Origin: CAYZXK01 sp964482395
GTDB taxonomy: Bacteria; Planctomycetota; Phycisphaerae; UBA1845; Fen-1342
DNA: 22,634 nucleotides
Direction: 5' to 3'
Assembly (NCBI GenBank): GCA_964482395.1
Contig: CAYZXK010000004.1
Span: forward strand, 1-22,634
Shown: piece by piece, positions 8,441-15,502 of the stretch
How the letters are laid out: every line of letters starts with the position of its first letter
Position numbering within the stretch: position 1 is the first letter of the stretch
Program-made: the position numbers and the translations under genes
The notes under the pieces: model-generated
The model's database searches: none
Told to the model about the DNA's origin: nothing
What the model saw: only the letters and a program-made list of their open reading frames with translations

Positions 8441-9400
8441 TTAGTTCACCGGATTGGGCGGCGACTGACCCTTCAACACCGCGATGACGTTCTGGGCCAC
8501 CATTTGCGACATCCGCTGGCGAGTGGCGGTCGTCGCACTACCCAGATGGGGTAGAAGAACGACATTGGGCAGATCGACCAGGCCGGGCGTCAACCGCGGC
8601 TCCTGCTCGTAGACATCGAGCCCGGCCGCTCCCAGCCGCCGGCTACGCAGGGCCTCGACCAGAGCTGCTTCGTCCACCACCGGCCCGCGAGCAGCATTAA
8701 TGAGGATGGCGGTAGGCTTCATAAGAGCCAGCTCCGCGGCCCCGATCAGGTGGCGGGTCTGGGGCGTGAGCGGCACATGCAAAGTGAGCACGTCAGCCGC
8801 AGGCAGGAGCTGAGCCAGCTCGACTCGCCGCGCCGCGACCCGCTCCTCCAGGTCCGGGTTGGGCCGCTGATCGACGTACAGCACCCGCATCCCGAAGCCG
8901 AGCGAACGCAATCCGACTGCGGTCCCGATCCGTCCGCCGCCGACGATCCCGAGCGTGGCTCCGGTAAGCTCCAGCCCCAGAAACTGCGTGGGGGCCCAAC
9001 CGGTCCACCGGCCGGACCGCATCAGGCGGTCGCCTTCCACCACTCGGCGAGCGGCGGACAGAATCAGCGCCCAAGTCAAGTCCGCAGTCGCCTCGGTCAG
9101 CACTCCCGGCGTGTTGGTGACCCGCACGCCGGCTGCGGTGCAGGCGACGACGTCGATGTTGTCGTACCCGACGGCGAAGTTGGCCACCACTCGCAGAGTC
9201 GGGCCGGCCGCAGCCAACAGCTCCCGGTCGACCCGTTCGCTCAGCATCGTGATCAGGCCTGCCACGCCGGGCACGCGTTCCAGAAGCGCCTCCCGGTGCG
9301 GTGGGTCATCCTGGTCGAAGACATCCACCAGGAAGCCGGCGTCCCGCAACAATTCGACGGCCGGCGGCGGCACCCGCCGGGTGATCAAGACTCGCTGCAT
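8441..9400 (-). CDS. D-isomer-specific 2-hydroxyacid dehydrogenase (glyoxylate/hydroxypyruvate reductase type)
   Basis: This 319-aa cytosolic NAD(P)H enzyme reduces a 2-oxoacid to a D-2-hydroxyacid. The nucleotide-binding motif is 'GIVGGGRIGT' (residues 151-160), and the catalytic triad is Arg238 ('NAARGP'), Glu267 ('YEQEP') and His285 ('LLPHLGS'). The 'NFAVGYDNIDVVACTAAGV' and 'NTPGVLTEATADLTWALIL' segments are those of the GyaR/GhrB branch, so glyoxylate or hydroxypyruvate is the likely substrate, although D-lactate or phosphoglycerate-type substrates cannot be excluded. The length is normal for the family. GAGAGGAG lies just before the ATG. With gapN 19 bp downstream, the operon may link triose oxidation to glycerate/hydroxypyruvate metabolism, which is inference. 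Confidence 0.88.
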   Translation of the reverse strand: MQRVLITRRVPPPAVELLRDAGFLVDVFDQDDPPHREALLERVPGVAGLITMLSERVDRELLAAAGPTLRVVANFAVGYDNIDVVACTAAGVRVTNTPGVLTEATADLTWALILSAARRVVEGDRLMRSGRWTGWAPTQFLGLELTGATLGIVGGGRIGTAVGLRSLGFGMRVLYVDQRPNPDLEERVAARRVELAQLLPAADVLTLHVPLTPQTRHLIGAAELALMKPTAILINAARGPVVDEAALVEALRSRRLGAAGLDVYEQEPRLTPGLVDLPNVVLLPHLGSATTATRQRMSQMVAQNVIAVLKGQSPPNPVN

Positions 9401-9469
9401 GCTCCTCTCTCACCTTTCAGCCCGGCCGGGGGCCAGGCGATGAATCGTCCGTCACCGCCCGGGCCCGCG

Positions 9470-10024
9470 TCACCGGGTCCTGAAATAAACCTGTACCGTC
9501 TCGCTCTTGTCCGCCTGCACCGTGAACACCAGCAGGTATTCCACCCCGGGCACGAACTGGACTTTGTCCACCTCGTGGTCCTTCTTGTCCAGAATCTTAA
9601 AGCCCCCGCCGAGGTTGCCCAGATCGTAATCTATGCCGGGCTTCATCTGGAGCTGGTCGTCCTGTTGCCGCGACACGATCACATAATCCGGGATATCCGA
9701 GAAGTCGGCCTCGAACTTCTGATGCACCTGCATAGACACCGACTTGATGAACCCGAACTTCTTGGGGTCAATGATCTCGTACCGAAACACCGGCGAAGTG
9801 CTCGCCTCCTTCTTGATCACGAACGGCGCATAACCCTTCAGCCCCTTCTTGAGCGTGCTCTGCTTGGCCTGCTCGCCGTCCAGGAAAATCCGCAGATTGC
9901 TGTCTTTCCGCAACAGGTTCTTTCCGATGTTGAAGCCGGTGGAGGCTCCGCCGCCGGCGCTGCATCCGGCGACCAGTGCCACACCCACCAAACCAACGGT
10001 CCAGCCGAACAACCATCTGGCCAT
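9470..10024 (-). CDS. Lipoprotein of unknown function
   Basis: This is a 184-aa protein with a clear lipoprotein signal: 'MARWLFGWTVGLVGVALVAG' followed by Cys21 (lipobox VAGC) and a Gly/Ser-rich linker. The start at 10024 was chosen over 10102 because it has AAGGAG 8 bp upstream and begins directly with the signal peptide. The mature part is unusually lysine-rich for this GC-rich genome and looks beta-rich ('FRYEIIDPKKFGFIKSVSM', then 'VPGVEYLLVFTVQADKSETV'). I do not recognise the family. It lies 69 bp upstream of the dehydrogenase gene on the same strand, so co-transcription is possible but less certain than for the other pair. Confidence 0.75.
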   Translation of the reverse strand: MARWLFGWTVGLVGVALVAGCSAGGGASTGFNIGKNLLRKDSNLRIFLDGEQAKQSTLKKGLKGYAPFVIKKEASTSPVFRYEIIDPKKFGFIKSVSMQVHQKFEADFSDIPDYVIVSRQQDDQLQMKPGIDYDLGNLGGGFKILDKKDHEVDKVQFVPGVEYLLVFTVQADKSETVQVYFRTR

Positions 10025-10395
10025 CGCTTGCTCCTTCTTCGCTGGTGACCGAAGCGGCCCGCCCAACTCCGTCGGCGGGCCCGGCCGGTATATAACCCGC
10101 AACTGCCCAAGAGTGTACGCCAGCAGCCGGCCGAGTCCAAACCGGAAAAAACCCCGACCGGCCGGGTTACCCGCCTCGGGCGCGGGTCGAGCAGAAACTC
10201 AGACAGGCGGCGCCCGCGCGGCCGGACGGCCCCGGCAGCGCACCAAGCCAGCGCCGATCCGGCATCCGTGTTCAACCCGTTAAGGCGGTGGCGATGCATG
10301 TGCCGATAGAAGCTACCGCACCTTCAGGTGCCGGGAGTTCCGCCGGCCGAGAAACGGGGAACTTACCGCTGCTGATCCAAGGACCCGAAACGCAT
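10025..10395. other. Intergenic region between divergent genes
   Basis: This roughly 370-bp spacer lies between the lipoprotein gene (minus) and the DUF5658-like gene (plus) and should hold both promoters. On the minus strand a TATATA box lies near 10091 in 'GGTTATATACC', which could be a -10 element, but no well-spaced -35 was found. On the plus strand a frame is open from 10288, but its translation up to 10396 is low-complexity and unlike a protein start. No RNA gene or repeat was recognised. Confidence 0.4.
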
Positions 10396-10899
10396 ATGTC
10401 CGCCTGGAGCGGCAGAAGCGAAATATACCACACGGCGCAGATTCGCGGCCCGGCTCAGCACACGCGGCGCCGGGGACCTCTCGCTGTCGCTGCGCGCTGC
10501 GGTCGAAGTCTCACCTTCGCGCCCGGTCATTCGGCAGCCCGCACGACTTCGCAGCGACGGTTCCGGACCCTCCTGCTGCTGTCGGTGGTGACCGTGCTGA
10601 GCTTGTTTGACTGGGCCTTCACCGAATCTCAGTTGCTGCGGGGCGACTTCGCCGAAGCCAACCCCCTGGCCGCAACCCTGGCCTCCAACCCCGCCGCGGT
10701 CGGGACCTATAAACTGGCCCTGCTCTGCCTGGGGGTATCAATTCTGTTCTGCTTACGGCGGCGGTGGGAATCGGAGGCCAGCCTTTGGCTCCTCCTGGCA
10801 TGCCATGCCGCGCTGATGGTCTGGTGGATAGCCTACATCCACCTGGCCGAGATCTGTGCCCGCGACCCAGCGGTGTGGAGCCCCCCCATCATGTTCTGA
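10396..10899 (+). CDS. Small membrane protein, DUF5658-like
   Basis: This protein of about 167 aa has an Arg-rich N-terminal tail of some 60 residues followed by three hydrophobic segments. The segment 'LLLLSVVTVLSLFDWAFTES' continues into a conserved-looking 'AEANPLAATLASNP' and a Lys in the next helix ('VGTYKLALLCLGVSILF'). An Asp in helix 1, an acidic-Asn-Pro loop and a Lys in helix 2 are the pattern of the DUF5658 family, whose function is unknown. The start is uncertain: the frame is open from 10288, and the ATG at 10396 was chosen because the earlier part looks non-coding; neither has a good Shine-Dalgarno. It ends 64 bp before the Fur-family gene, so read-through is possible. Confidence 0.6.
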   Translation: MSAWSGRSEIYHTAQIRGPAQHTRRRGPLAVAARCGRSLTFAPGHSAARTTSQRRFRTLLLLSVVTVLSLFDWAFTESQLLRGDFAEANPLAATLASNPAAVGTYKLALLCLGVSILFCLRRRWESEASLWLLLACHAALMVWWIAYIHLAEICARDPAVWSPPIMF

Positions 10900-10963
10900 G
10901 GCTGGACGCCCGCTAGCTGTCCCCCATAATGAAGGCAACGTCGTCGGAAGCGGGAGATCACCG

Positions 10964-11347
10964 GTGCTCAAACGGAACACCGACCAGCGTAAAGCTATTC
11001 GAGAAGTCTTCACGCGGCTTAATCGACCACTTAGCATTCAGGAGGTGCTAGAAGCCGGCCAGCAGAACAGTCCAGGGCTGGGTGTCGCCACGGTCTACCG
11101 GACCATCAAGCTTCTGGTGAACGAAGGCTGGCTCAAGCTAGTGCAACTGCCCGGCGAACCCTCCCGCTATGAGGTGTCTGGCAAGCCGCCTCACAGCCAT
11201 TTTTATTGCCGGCGATGTGGTCTGGTCTATGACATCCCCGGCGGATCTAAGCCGACGCCGGGAGCGCTCCCAACAGGCTTCACACTCGAAGACCACGCCC
11301 TGGTGCTCTATGGACGCTGCCCCAAATGCAACGCCGACCCAACTTGA
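10964..11347 (+). CDS. Fur-family metalloregulator, probably Zur
   Basis: This 127-aa cytosolic repressor has a winged helix followed by a metal-binding dimerisation domain. The GTG at 10964 was chosen: GGGAG lies 7-8 bp upstream, and the protein then begins 'VLKRNTDQRKAIREVF' as Fur proteins do. The DNA-reading helix is 'LGVATVYRTIKLLVNEGWL'. Metal ligands are all visible: 'HSHFYCRRCGLVYD' (His-x-His plus the first CxxC), His in 'LEDHALVLYG', and the second CxxC in 'CPKCNAD'. The two CxxC pairs form the structural zinc site. Iron (Fur), zinc (Zur) and peroxide (PerR) sensors share this layout. The zinc transporter operon just downstream argues for Zur, but this rests on context. It probably acts at the palindrome at 11629-11645. 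Confidence 0.88.
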   Translation: MLKRNTDQRKAIREVFTRLNRPLSIQEVLEAGQQNSPGLGVATVYRTIKLLVNEGWLKLVQLPGEPSRYEVSGKPPHSHFYCRRCGLVYDIPGGSKPTPGALPTGFTLEDHALVLYGRCPKCNADPT

Positions 11348-11617
11348 CCGCTGATCGCAAGAGCACCCCCCGCCATCAGCCAACCAGACGGCCTCCCTTC
11401 TGACCACAACCGCTGCGGCTATGTCAAGAGCCGCCCCGGAGCGAAACGACGGCTGTGGCATCCCCGGCAATACTCGCTGACGCGCCGGACTGCAATTACC
11501 CGCAGCTGAAAGCCACAGGGCATCCTAAAAGCCAGGCAGTCCGGCCCGGTGTCGCCGCCGGTGTTCTGATGGGCTGCCGAAAACCGACGATTTCCGCCCT
11601 GACGGGCATCCGGACCC
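11348..11617. other. Intergenic region upstream of the zinc operon promoter
   Basis: No convincing gene was found in these 270 bp between the Fur-family gene and the zinc operon promoter. Short open frames exist on both strands but lack Shine-Dalgarno sites and protein-like composition. No clear terminator hairpin for the upstream gene was seen. Confidence 0.4.
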
Positions 11618-11645
11618 TTGACGGGTTGGTAATACTTTGTATTAC
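11618..11645 (+). promoter_or_regulatory. Predicted sigma-70-type promoter of the zinc operon
   Basis: TTGACG (11618-11623) and TATTAC (11640-11645) are spaced by 16 bp and would start transcription near 11652, about 50 nt before the RHH gene. It stands out as an AT-rich stretch in GC-rich surroundings. The -10 element is part of the palindrome, so a bound regulator would block RNA polymerase. Confidence 0.5.
11629..11645. promoter_or_regulatory. Perfect 7-3-7 palindrome, candidate Zur or RHH operator
   Basis: GTAATAC-TTT-GTATTAC is a perfect inverted repeat of 7 bp with a 3-bp centre. Its AT-rich arms and position over the -10 element fit a metalloregulator operator. Candidate binders are the Fur-family protein encoded upstream and the ribbon-helix-helix protein encoded immediately downstream. 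The sequence does not closely match the E. coli Fur or Zur consensus, so the assignment is by location. Confidence 0.6.
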
Positions 11646-11702
11646 ATCACCCTGACGGTCGGCACATAGGGGAGATGGGCCGGTCGCGGCGGACAACAGC
11701 AT

Positions 11703-11990
11703 ATGTCCAAGGCTGTCGGTCAGAAAGAAAGCGTCGTGACGTTCAAGGCGGACGCTTCGTTCCTGGAAGCCCTGCGGAACCTCCCGAACCGGTCGGAGTT
11801 TATCCGGGCGGCGATCCTTTCCGCCCTGGGACATCGCTGCCCCCTCTGTCGCGGAACTGGAGTGCTGACGCCCAATCAGAGAAAGCACTGGGACAGGTTC
11901 ACCCGGCTGCACTACTGGCAGGAGTGCCAAGACTGCCACGAAGTACATCTGGTCTGCGCGCAGGAGGCTGGTGGCGATGTACACACGTAA
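11703..11990 (+). CDS. Ribbon-helix-helix protein with C-terminal zinc-ribbon-like cysteines
   Basis: This is a 95-aa protein in two parts. Residues 8-42 have the ribbon-helix-helix (CopG/Arc) form: a strand 'ESVVTFKADASFLEAL', a helix, then 'NRSEFIRAAILSAL'. Such dimers bind DNA through the strand. Residues 43-85 carry Cys46-x2-Cys49, Cys75-x2-Cys78 and Cys85, plus His44, His79 and His82, a set well suited to binding zinc. The gene sits directly behind the palindromic promoter and overlaps the start of znuA by 14 bp, so it is the first gene of the zinc operon. A zinc-responsive autoregulator is a reasonable inference, comparable in principle to the RHH nickel sensor NikR but with a different metal domain. 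The Shine-Dalgarno is weak. I know of no experimental study of this type. Confidence 0.82.
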   Translation: MSKAVGQKESVVTFKADASFLEALRNLPNRSEFIRAAILSALGHRCPLCRGTGVLTPNQRKHWDRFTRLHYWQECQDCHEVHLVCAQEAGGDVHT

Positions 11991-12930
11991 GCAATTGCCT
12001 CGCCTCCAATTAGTCAGGAGCCTAGCGGTCTTCGGACTGCTTACGGTGCCTGCGCCGGGGATCACGCCGCCCGAGAAGCTGAAAGTCGTGGTTAGCATCC
12101 TACCGCAGGCCTACTTCGTCGAACGGGTGGGTGGCGATCGAGTCGAGGTCGAGGTGCTGGTCGGGCCCGGCCAGTCGCCGCACTCCTACGAGCTTACGCC
12201 GCGCCAATTGGAAGCCCTTTCACAGGCCCAGGTGTGTTTCCGGATCGGCATCGATTTTGAGGAAACCCTGGTGCCCCGCATCGAGCGGCTATTCCGCCAG
12301 ATCAGGGTCGTTGATACCCGGGTCGGGGTGCCTTTGCGTGGCTATACGCCACAGGAGGAGCACGCGGAACTCGACCATGGAGAACATCATGGTCCCACGG
12401 GCAGGCACCCCAGCCCGACGACGCGTGTCGGCCGGCCCGACCCGCATATCTGGCTCAGTCCGCCGCTGGTCAAGATTCAGGCCCGGACGATCTGCTCCAC
12501 GCTCTGCGAACTGGATCCAGAGCACGCTGACCAATATCGCAAGAACCTCGCCGAGTTCGAGGCCGACTTGGACCGGGTACACGCCCGGATTGTCGATGCT
12601 CTGGCTCCGCTGCGGGGCCAGGCGATCTTCGTGTATCACCCGGCATTTGGCTATTTCGCCGACACCTACGGGCTGCGGCAGATCCCGGTGGAAATCGAGG
12701 GCAAAGAGCCCACCGCCAAGCAGTTGGCCAGCCTGATCGAGCGTGCCCGGGCGGCCGGCGCCAAAGTGATTTTCGTTCAGCCCCAGTTCCCGAAAAAGGC
12801 TGCGGAGGCGGTGGCCGAGGCCATCGGCGGCGTGGTGGTGCCGCTGGACGACCTGTCCCGGGACTACCTGAGGAACCTGGAGGAAATAGCCGCTCGAATC
12901 AAAGCCGGGCTCAGCAAGGGCAGCGAGTAG
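11977..12930 (+). CDS. znuA: Zinc ABC transporter substrate-binding protein
   Basis: This 317-aa protein is exported and binds zinc (or manganese) in the periplasm for delivery to the membrane permease. The ATG at 11977 was chosen over GTG at 11971 because AGGAGG (11962-11967) is 9 bp from it but only 3 bp from the GTG. Residues 1-29 form the signal peptide with no lipobox. Cluster A-I metal ligands are visible: His in 'GPGQSPHSYELTP', His in 'PDPHIWLSPP', His in 'YHPAFGYFAD', and a late acidic residue near 'VVPLDDLSRDYL'. A charged His-rich loop ('EEHAELDHGEHHG') precedes the second ligand, as is typical of zinc-specific ZnuA rather than of manganese proteins. The gene overlaps the RHH gene and is followed 3 bp later by the ATPase gene. 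Confidence 0.93.
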   Translation: MYTRKQLPRLQLVRSLAVFGLLTVPAPGITPPEKLKVVVSILPQAYFVERVGGDRVEVEVLVGPGQSPHSYELTPRQLEALSQAQVCFRIGIDFEETLVPRIERLFRQIRVVDTRVGVPLRGYTPQEEHAELDHGEHHGPTGRHPSPTTRVGRPDPHIWLSPPLVKIQARTICSTLCELDPEHADQYRKNLAEFEADLDRVHARIVDALAPLRGQAIFVYHPAFGYFADTYGLRQIPVEIEGKEPTAKQLASLIERARAAGAKVIFVQPQFPKKAAEAVAEAIGGVVVPLDDLSRDYLRNLEEIAARIKAGLSKGSE

Positions 12931-12933
12931 CCC

Positions 12934-13665
12934 ATGGACCAAGTGGTCGAGGTTGACAATCTTTGGTTCGCGTACCCCGCCACGCCGGTCCTGGAGAACG
13001 TCACCTTCTCGATTTCGCGCGGAGATTTCGCCTGCGTGGTAGGGCCGAATGGCGGCGGAAAGACCACCCTGCTGCGACTGATCCTGGGCCTGCTGTCGCC
13101 CACTCGCGGCCGCATCCGGGTATTCGGGCAATCACCGACTCAGGCCCGTACTCGCATTGGGTATATGCCCCAGCACGTCCAGCTCGATCCACTGTTTCCG
13201 GCCCGGGCTTGCGACGTGGTAATGATGGGGCGGCTAGGGCGTGGCCGGCGCGGGCCACTGGGGCGGACTGACCGGGAGCGGGTCGCGGCCGCCTTGCGCG
13301 AGGTGGGGTTGGCCGACCAGGCCCGCCGGCCCTTTGCGGCTCTGTCAGGCGGTCAGCGACAACGCGTGCTTATCGCTCGAGCCCTGGCCTGCGATCCGGA
13401 ACTGCTCTTGCTGGACGAACCGACCGCCAGCCTGGATCCCATGGTCCAGGACGAGATGAACGAGCTGCTTTGCCGCCTCAACCAGCGATTGACGGTGGTG
13501 ATCGTCTCGCACGATGTCGGCTTTGTCACCCGGCATGTGAAAACCGTCATCTGCGTGAACCGCCGAGTGATGGTGCACGCCGCCCAGGAAATCACCGGCG
13601 GTTCGATCCGCGAGCTTTACGGGCACGACGTCCACGTGGTGCAGCACTCGCACCCGCACGAGTAG
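12934..13665 (+). CDS. znuC: Zinc ABC transporter ATP-binding protein
   Basis: This 243-aa cytosolic ATPase powers metal import. All ABC motifs are intact: Walker A 'GPNGGGKTT' (38-45), Q-loop Gln80, signature 'LSGGQRQR' (137-144), Walker B 'LLLLDEP' with Glu162, and the switch His193 in 'VSHDVGF'. Similarity to ZnuC/MntB-type importers, together with the flanking binding protein and permease, fixes the role. Length is normal for the family. The start ATG lies 3 bp after the znuA stop, indicating translational coupling in one operon. Confidence 0.93.
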   Translation: MDQVVEVDNLWFAYPATPVLENVTFSISRGDFACVVGPNGGGKTTLLRLILGLLSPTRGRIRVFGQSPTQARTRIGYMPQHVQLDPLFPARACDVVMMGRLGRGRRGPLGRTDRERVAAALREVGLADQARRPFAALSGGQRQRVLIARALACDPELLLLDEPTASLDPMVQDEMNELLCRLNQRLTVVIVSHDVGFVTRHVKTVICVNRRVMVHAAQEITGGSIRELYGHDVHVVQHSHPHE

Positions 13666-13686
13666 GCCGACGCGCGGAGGTCTGGG

Positions 13687-14568
13687 GTGTTGGAGTTTTT
13701 CCAGGCGGTGCGTGAGCAGTCGTTCTTGCAGGTCGCGCTGCTGACCGGCCTGCTCGCCAGCGTAGCTTGCGGCGTAATCGGCAGCTACGTGGTCGTCCGA
13801 CGGATCACCTACCTGGCTGGGGGCATCGCCCACTGCGTGCTGGGCGGGCTGGGCGCCGCACGGTATCTGGCGGTGGTCCACGACTGGCACTTCTACCATC
13901 CGCTATACGGCTGGCAGCCGCTGCATCCGCTTCTGGGAGCCATAGCTGCCGCTCTGATCGCCGCCGTCATTATCGGCTGGGTCAGCCTGCGCAGCAGACA
14001 GCGCGAGGACACGGTGATCGGCGCCCTGTGGGCCATCGGCATGGCGGCCGGGGTGCTCTTCATCGCCAAGACCCCCGGTTACCAGGTCGAGCTGATGAGC
14101 TACCTTTTCGGAAGCATCCTGATGGTCACCAGCGACGATCTGTGGCTGCTCATCGGGCTGGATGTCTTGATCGTGGGCGCGGGCCTGGCATTCTACAACG
14201 AGCTGCTGGCGGTTTGTTTCGACGAGGAGTTCGCCCGACTGCGCGGCCTGCGGGTCGAGTTCTACTACATCATGCTGCTGTGCCTCACCGCTCTGACCGT
14301 AGTCCTGCTGGTGAGCGTGGTCGGGATCGTAATGGTGATCGCCCTGCTCACGCTGCCCGCGGCGGTCGCCAGCCATTTCTGCCGGACACTGTGGCAGCTA
14401 ATGCTCGTCTCCGTCGGGCTGAGCATGCTGCTCACCACCACTGGCCTGGCCATCAGTTACGGACCAAACCTGCCGGCGGGCGCCACCACCATTTTGCTGG
14501 CTGGGACCGTCTATGTGTTTGTCCTGATCGCCGTGCGACTGCCACGAGCCCTTCGGCGGACAAGCTGA
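13687..14568 (+). CDS. znuB: Zinc ABC transporter permease
   Basis: This 293-aa integral membrane protein forms the import channel. About eight or nine hydrophobic segments are visible, and the sequence follows the ABC-3 permease family: 'LLASVACGVIGSYVVVRRITYLAGGIAH' (split here into its start, the VVRR turn and the Gly-Gly-Ile-Ala-His pocket), then 'EDTVIGALWAIGMAAGVLF' and, late, 'VVGIVMVIALLTLPAAVASH'. The start is GTG at 13687 with GGAGG 6 bp upstream. It is the third transporter gene, 21 bp after znuC. The coding sequence ends at 14568 and a decayed region follows. Metal specificity is inferred from the His-rich ZnuA and from the regulators. Confidence 0.93.
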   Translation: MLEFFQAVREQSFLQVALLTGLLASVACGVIGSYVVVRRITYLAGGIAHCVLGGLGAARYLAVVHDWHFYHPLYGWQPLHPLLGAIAAALIAAVIIGWVSLRSRQREDTVIGALWAIGMAAGVLFIAKTPGYQVELMSYLFGSILMVTSDDLWLLIGLDVLIVGAGLAFYNELLAVCFDEEFARLRGLRVEFYYIMLLCLTALTVVLLVSVVGIVMVIALLTLPAAVASHFCRTLWQLMLVSVGLSMLLTTTGLAISYGPNLPAGATTILLAGTVYVFVLIAVRLPRALRRTS

Positions 14569-14632
14569 GGCGGCACCGCGCCAGAGCGTTCCGGCGTCCC
14601 AAGTCCAGCCACCCATAACCTGACCCGACAGC

Positions 14633-15060
14633 GTGATTACCGCCGCGGTCGCCGTTGCCCCGGAAGTGATGCCGGCGAGCATCTGGCTGCTCAGTCCAGA
14701 TCGGCAGCAGCTTCGGTGCGCGAGCCTTTTTGAGCACACCAGCGGCCGACATTCGGAGGCCGTAACCCTGACGGCCGCGGCCTACCCGCGACACTTCGCG
14801 GCCCTGGAGGCCGACCGGGCGGCCGGCGCCGGCCACGCCCGCAACAACCCACGCACCTCGTTCACGCACGGCTACCTGGCGCCGCTGGGGATCACTTTCA
14901 TGCTGGATTCACCGATCCGGTTCACGCGCAGGCTCGTCGGCACGGTCTGCCGCGAGCACGTTGGGCCGCCGTAACAGTGGCAGACCGACGAGCTCGCTCT
15001 TGCCAGCAAGGTGGGTGACGAGATGGCTCATGCTCCTGCCGAACAAGCAGGAGCGACAGG
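14633..15060 (+). pseudogene. GAF-domain protein remnant
   Basis: The frame from 14633 encodes a clear GAF-domain pattern: 'VMPASIWLLSPDRQQLRCAS', then 'YPRHFAALEADRAAGAGHAR', 'FTHGYLAPLGITFMLDSPI', and 'LVGTVCREHVGPP'. A TAA at 14972-14974 then breaks the frame exactly where related domains continue with a basic residue and Trp; the same frame after the stop reads 'QWQTDELALASKVGDEMAHA', completing the domain. There is also a stop (14621-14623) just upstream in this frame, and no start region. The domain alone survives, so the parent was probably a GAF-containing signalling protein such as a sensor kinase or diguanylate cyclase. A later frame change near 15040 is likely, where 'NKQERQATEERARLAGKS' reads in another frame. 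Confidence 0.6.
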
Positions 15061-15168
15061 CAACCGAAGAGCGGGCGCGGCTCGCGGGGAAGTCGCCGCA
15101 GGCCCTGGCCAAGCCGCGGCCGCCTCAAGAAGCTCTACCCGGACTATGACGAAAGGCTCCCAAAACGG

Positions 15169-15206
15169 CGGCAAGGCTTGGGGGGCAGATCCCCCCAGCC
15201 TTGCCG
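15169..15206. terminator. Strong GC-rich hairpin, possible minus-strand terminator
   Basis: A 17-nt arm at 15169-15185 pairs with a 16-nt arm at 15191-15206, with a single T bulge and a 5-nt loop (CAGAT). It begins with CGGCAAGGCT and ends with AGCCTTGCCG, with a G6/C6 tract next to the loop. Read on the minus strand it is followed by CCGTTTTG, a short U-tract that may terminate transcripts coming from the 31-aa ORF and the sulfatase gene. On the plus strand there is no T-run. Confidence 0.5.
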
Positions 15207-15290
15207 TTGCCGCGTGGGGAAGACCAATAACCGGTTCCTCTGCCAGCGGCCGCCTTCGGAAAAACCGGCCAATTGCCCTCAGGATGCCGT

Positions 15291-15386
15291 TCAGTTCACC
15301 ATCGACCACACAAACTTCAACACGGCACTGATCAGGTTGGGAATAATGCTCAGCAGCACGCCGATCGGCTCAAAAAACCAGCCCAT
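15291..15386 (-). CDS. 31-aa hydrophobic small membrane protein
   Basis: This short ORF starts at ATG 15386 with an excellent purine-rich site (GAGGAAGGA) 5 bp upstream and ends at TGA 15293-15291. It encodes 31 residues: Met-Gly-Trp-Phe-Phe-Glu-Pro, a hydrophobic core 'IGVLLSIIPNLISAVLKF', and the end 'VWSMVN'. One membrane-spanning or interfacial helix, aromatic residues near both ends and almost no charge fit a small membrane protein or type-I-toxin-like peptide. It lies 116 bp downstream of the sulfatase-fold gene on the same strand, and the hairpin at 15169-15206 lies just after it. The function is unknown; conservation would be the test. Confidence 0.5.
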   Translation of the reverse strand: MGWFFEPIGVLLSIIPNLISAVLKFVWSMVN

Positions 15387-15502
15387 GACGGTCCTTCCTC
15401 GCAAAAGGAAACAGATACCTCAAAACGCAGGCAGTGTTTTTATCGGCTGATCACCCCGAGCGTCAAGAGGCGAATCGCGGAAGCTACCCGGGAAGCACCC
15501 GG

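Noticed and set aside
5556..10048. Long antisense frames opposite the kinase (5556-6782, minus), gapN (6823-8487, plus) and the dehydrogenase (8750-10048, plus)
   Set aside because: They lie opposite clearly conserved genes, have no family motifs, and are expected from GC-rich third-codon positions.
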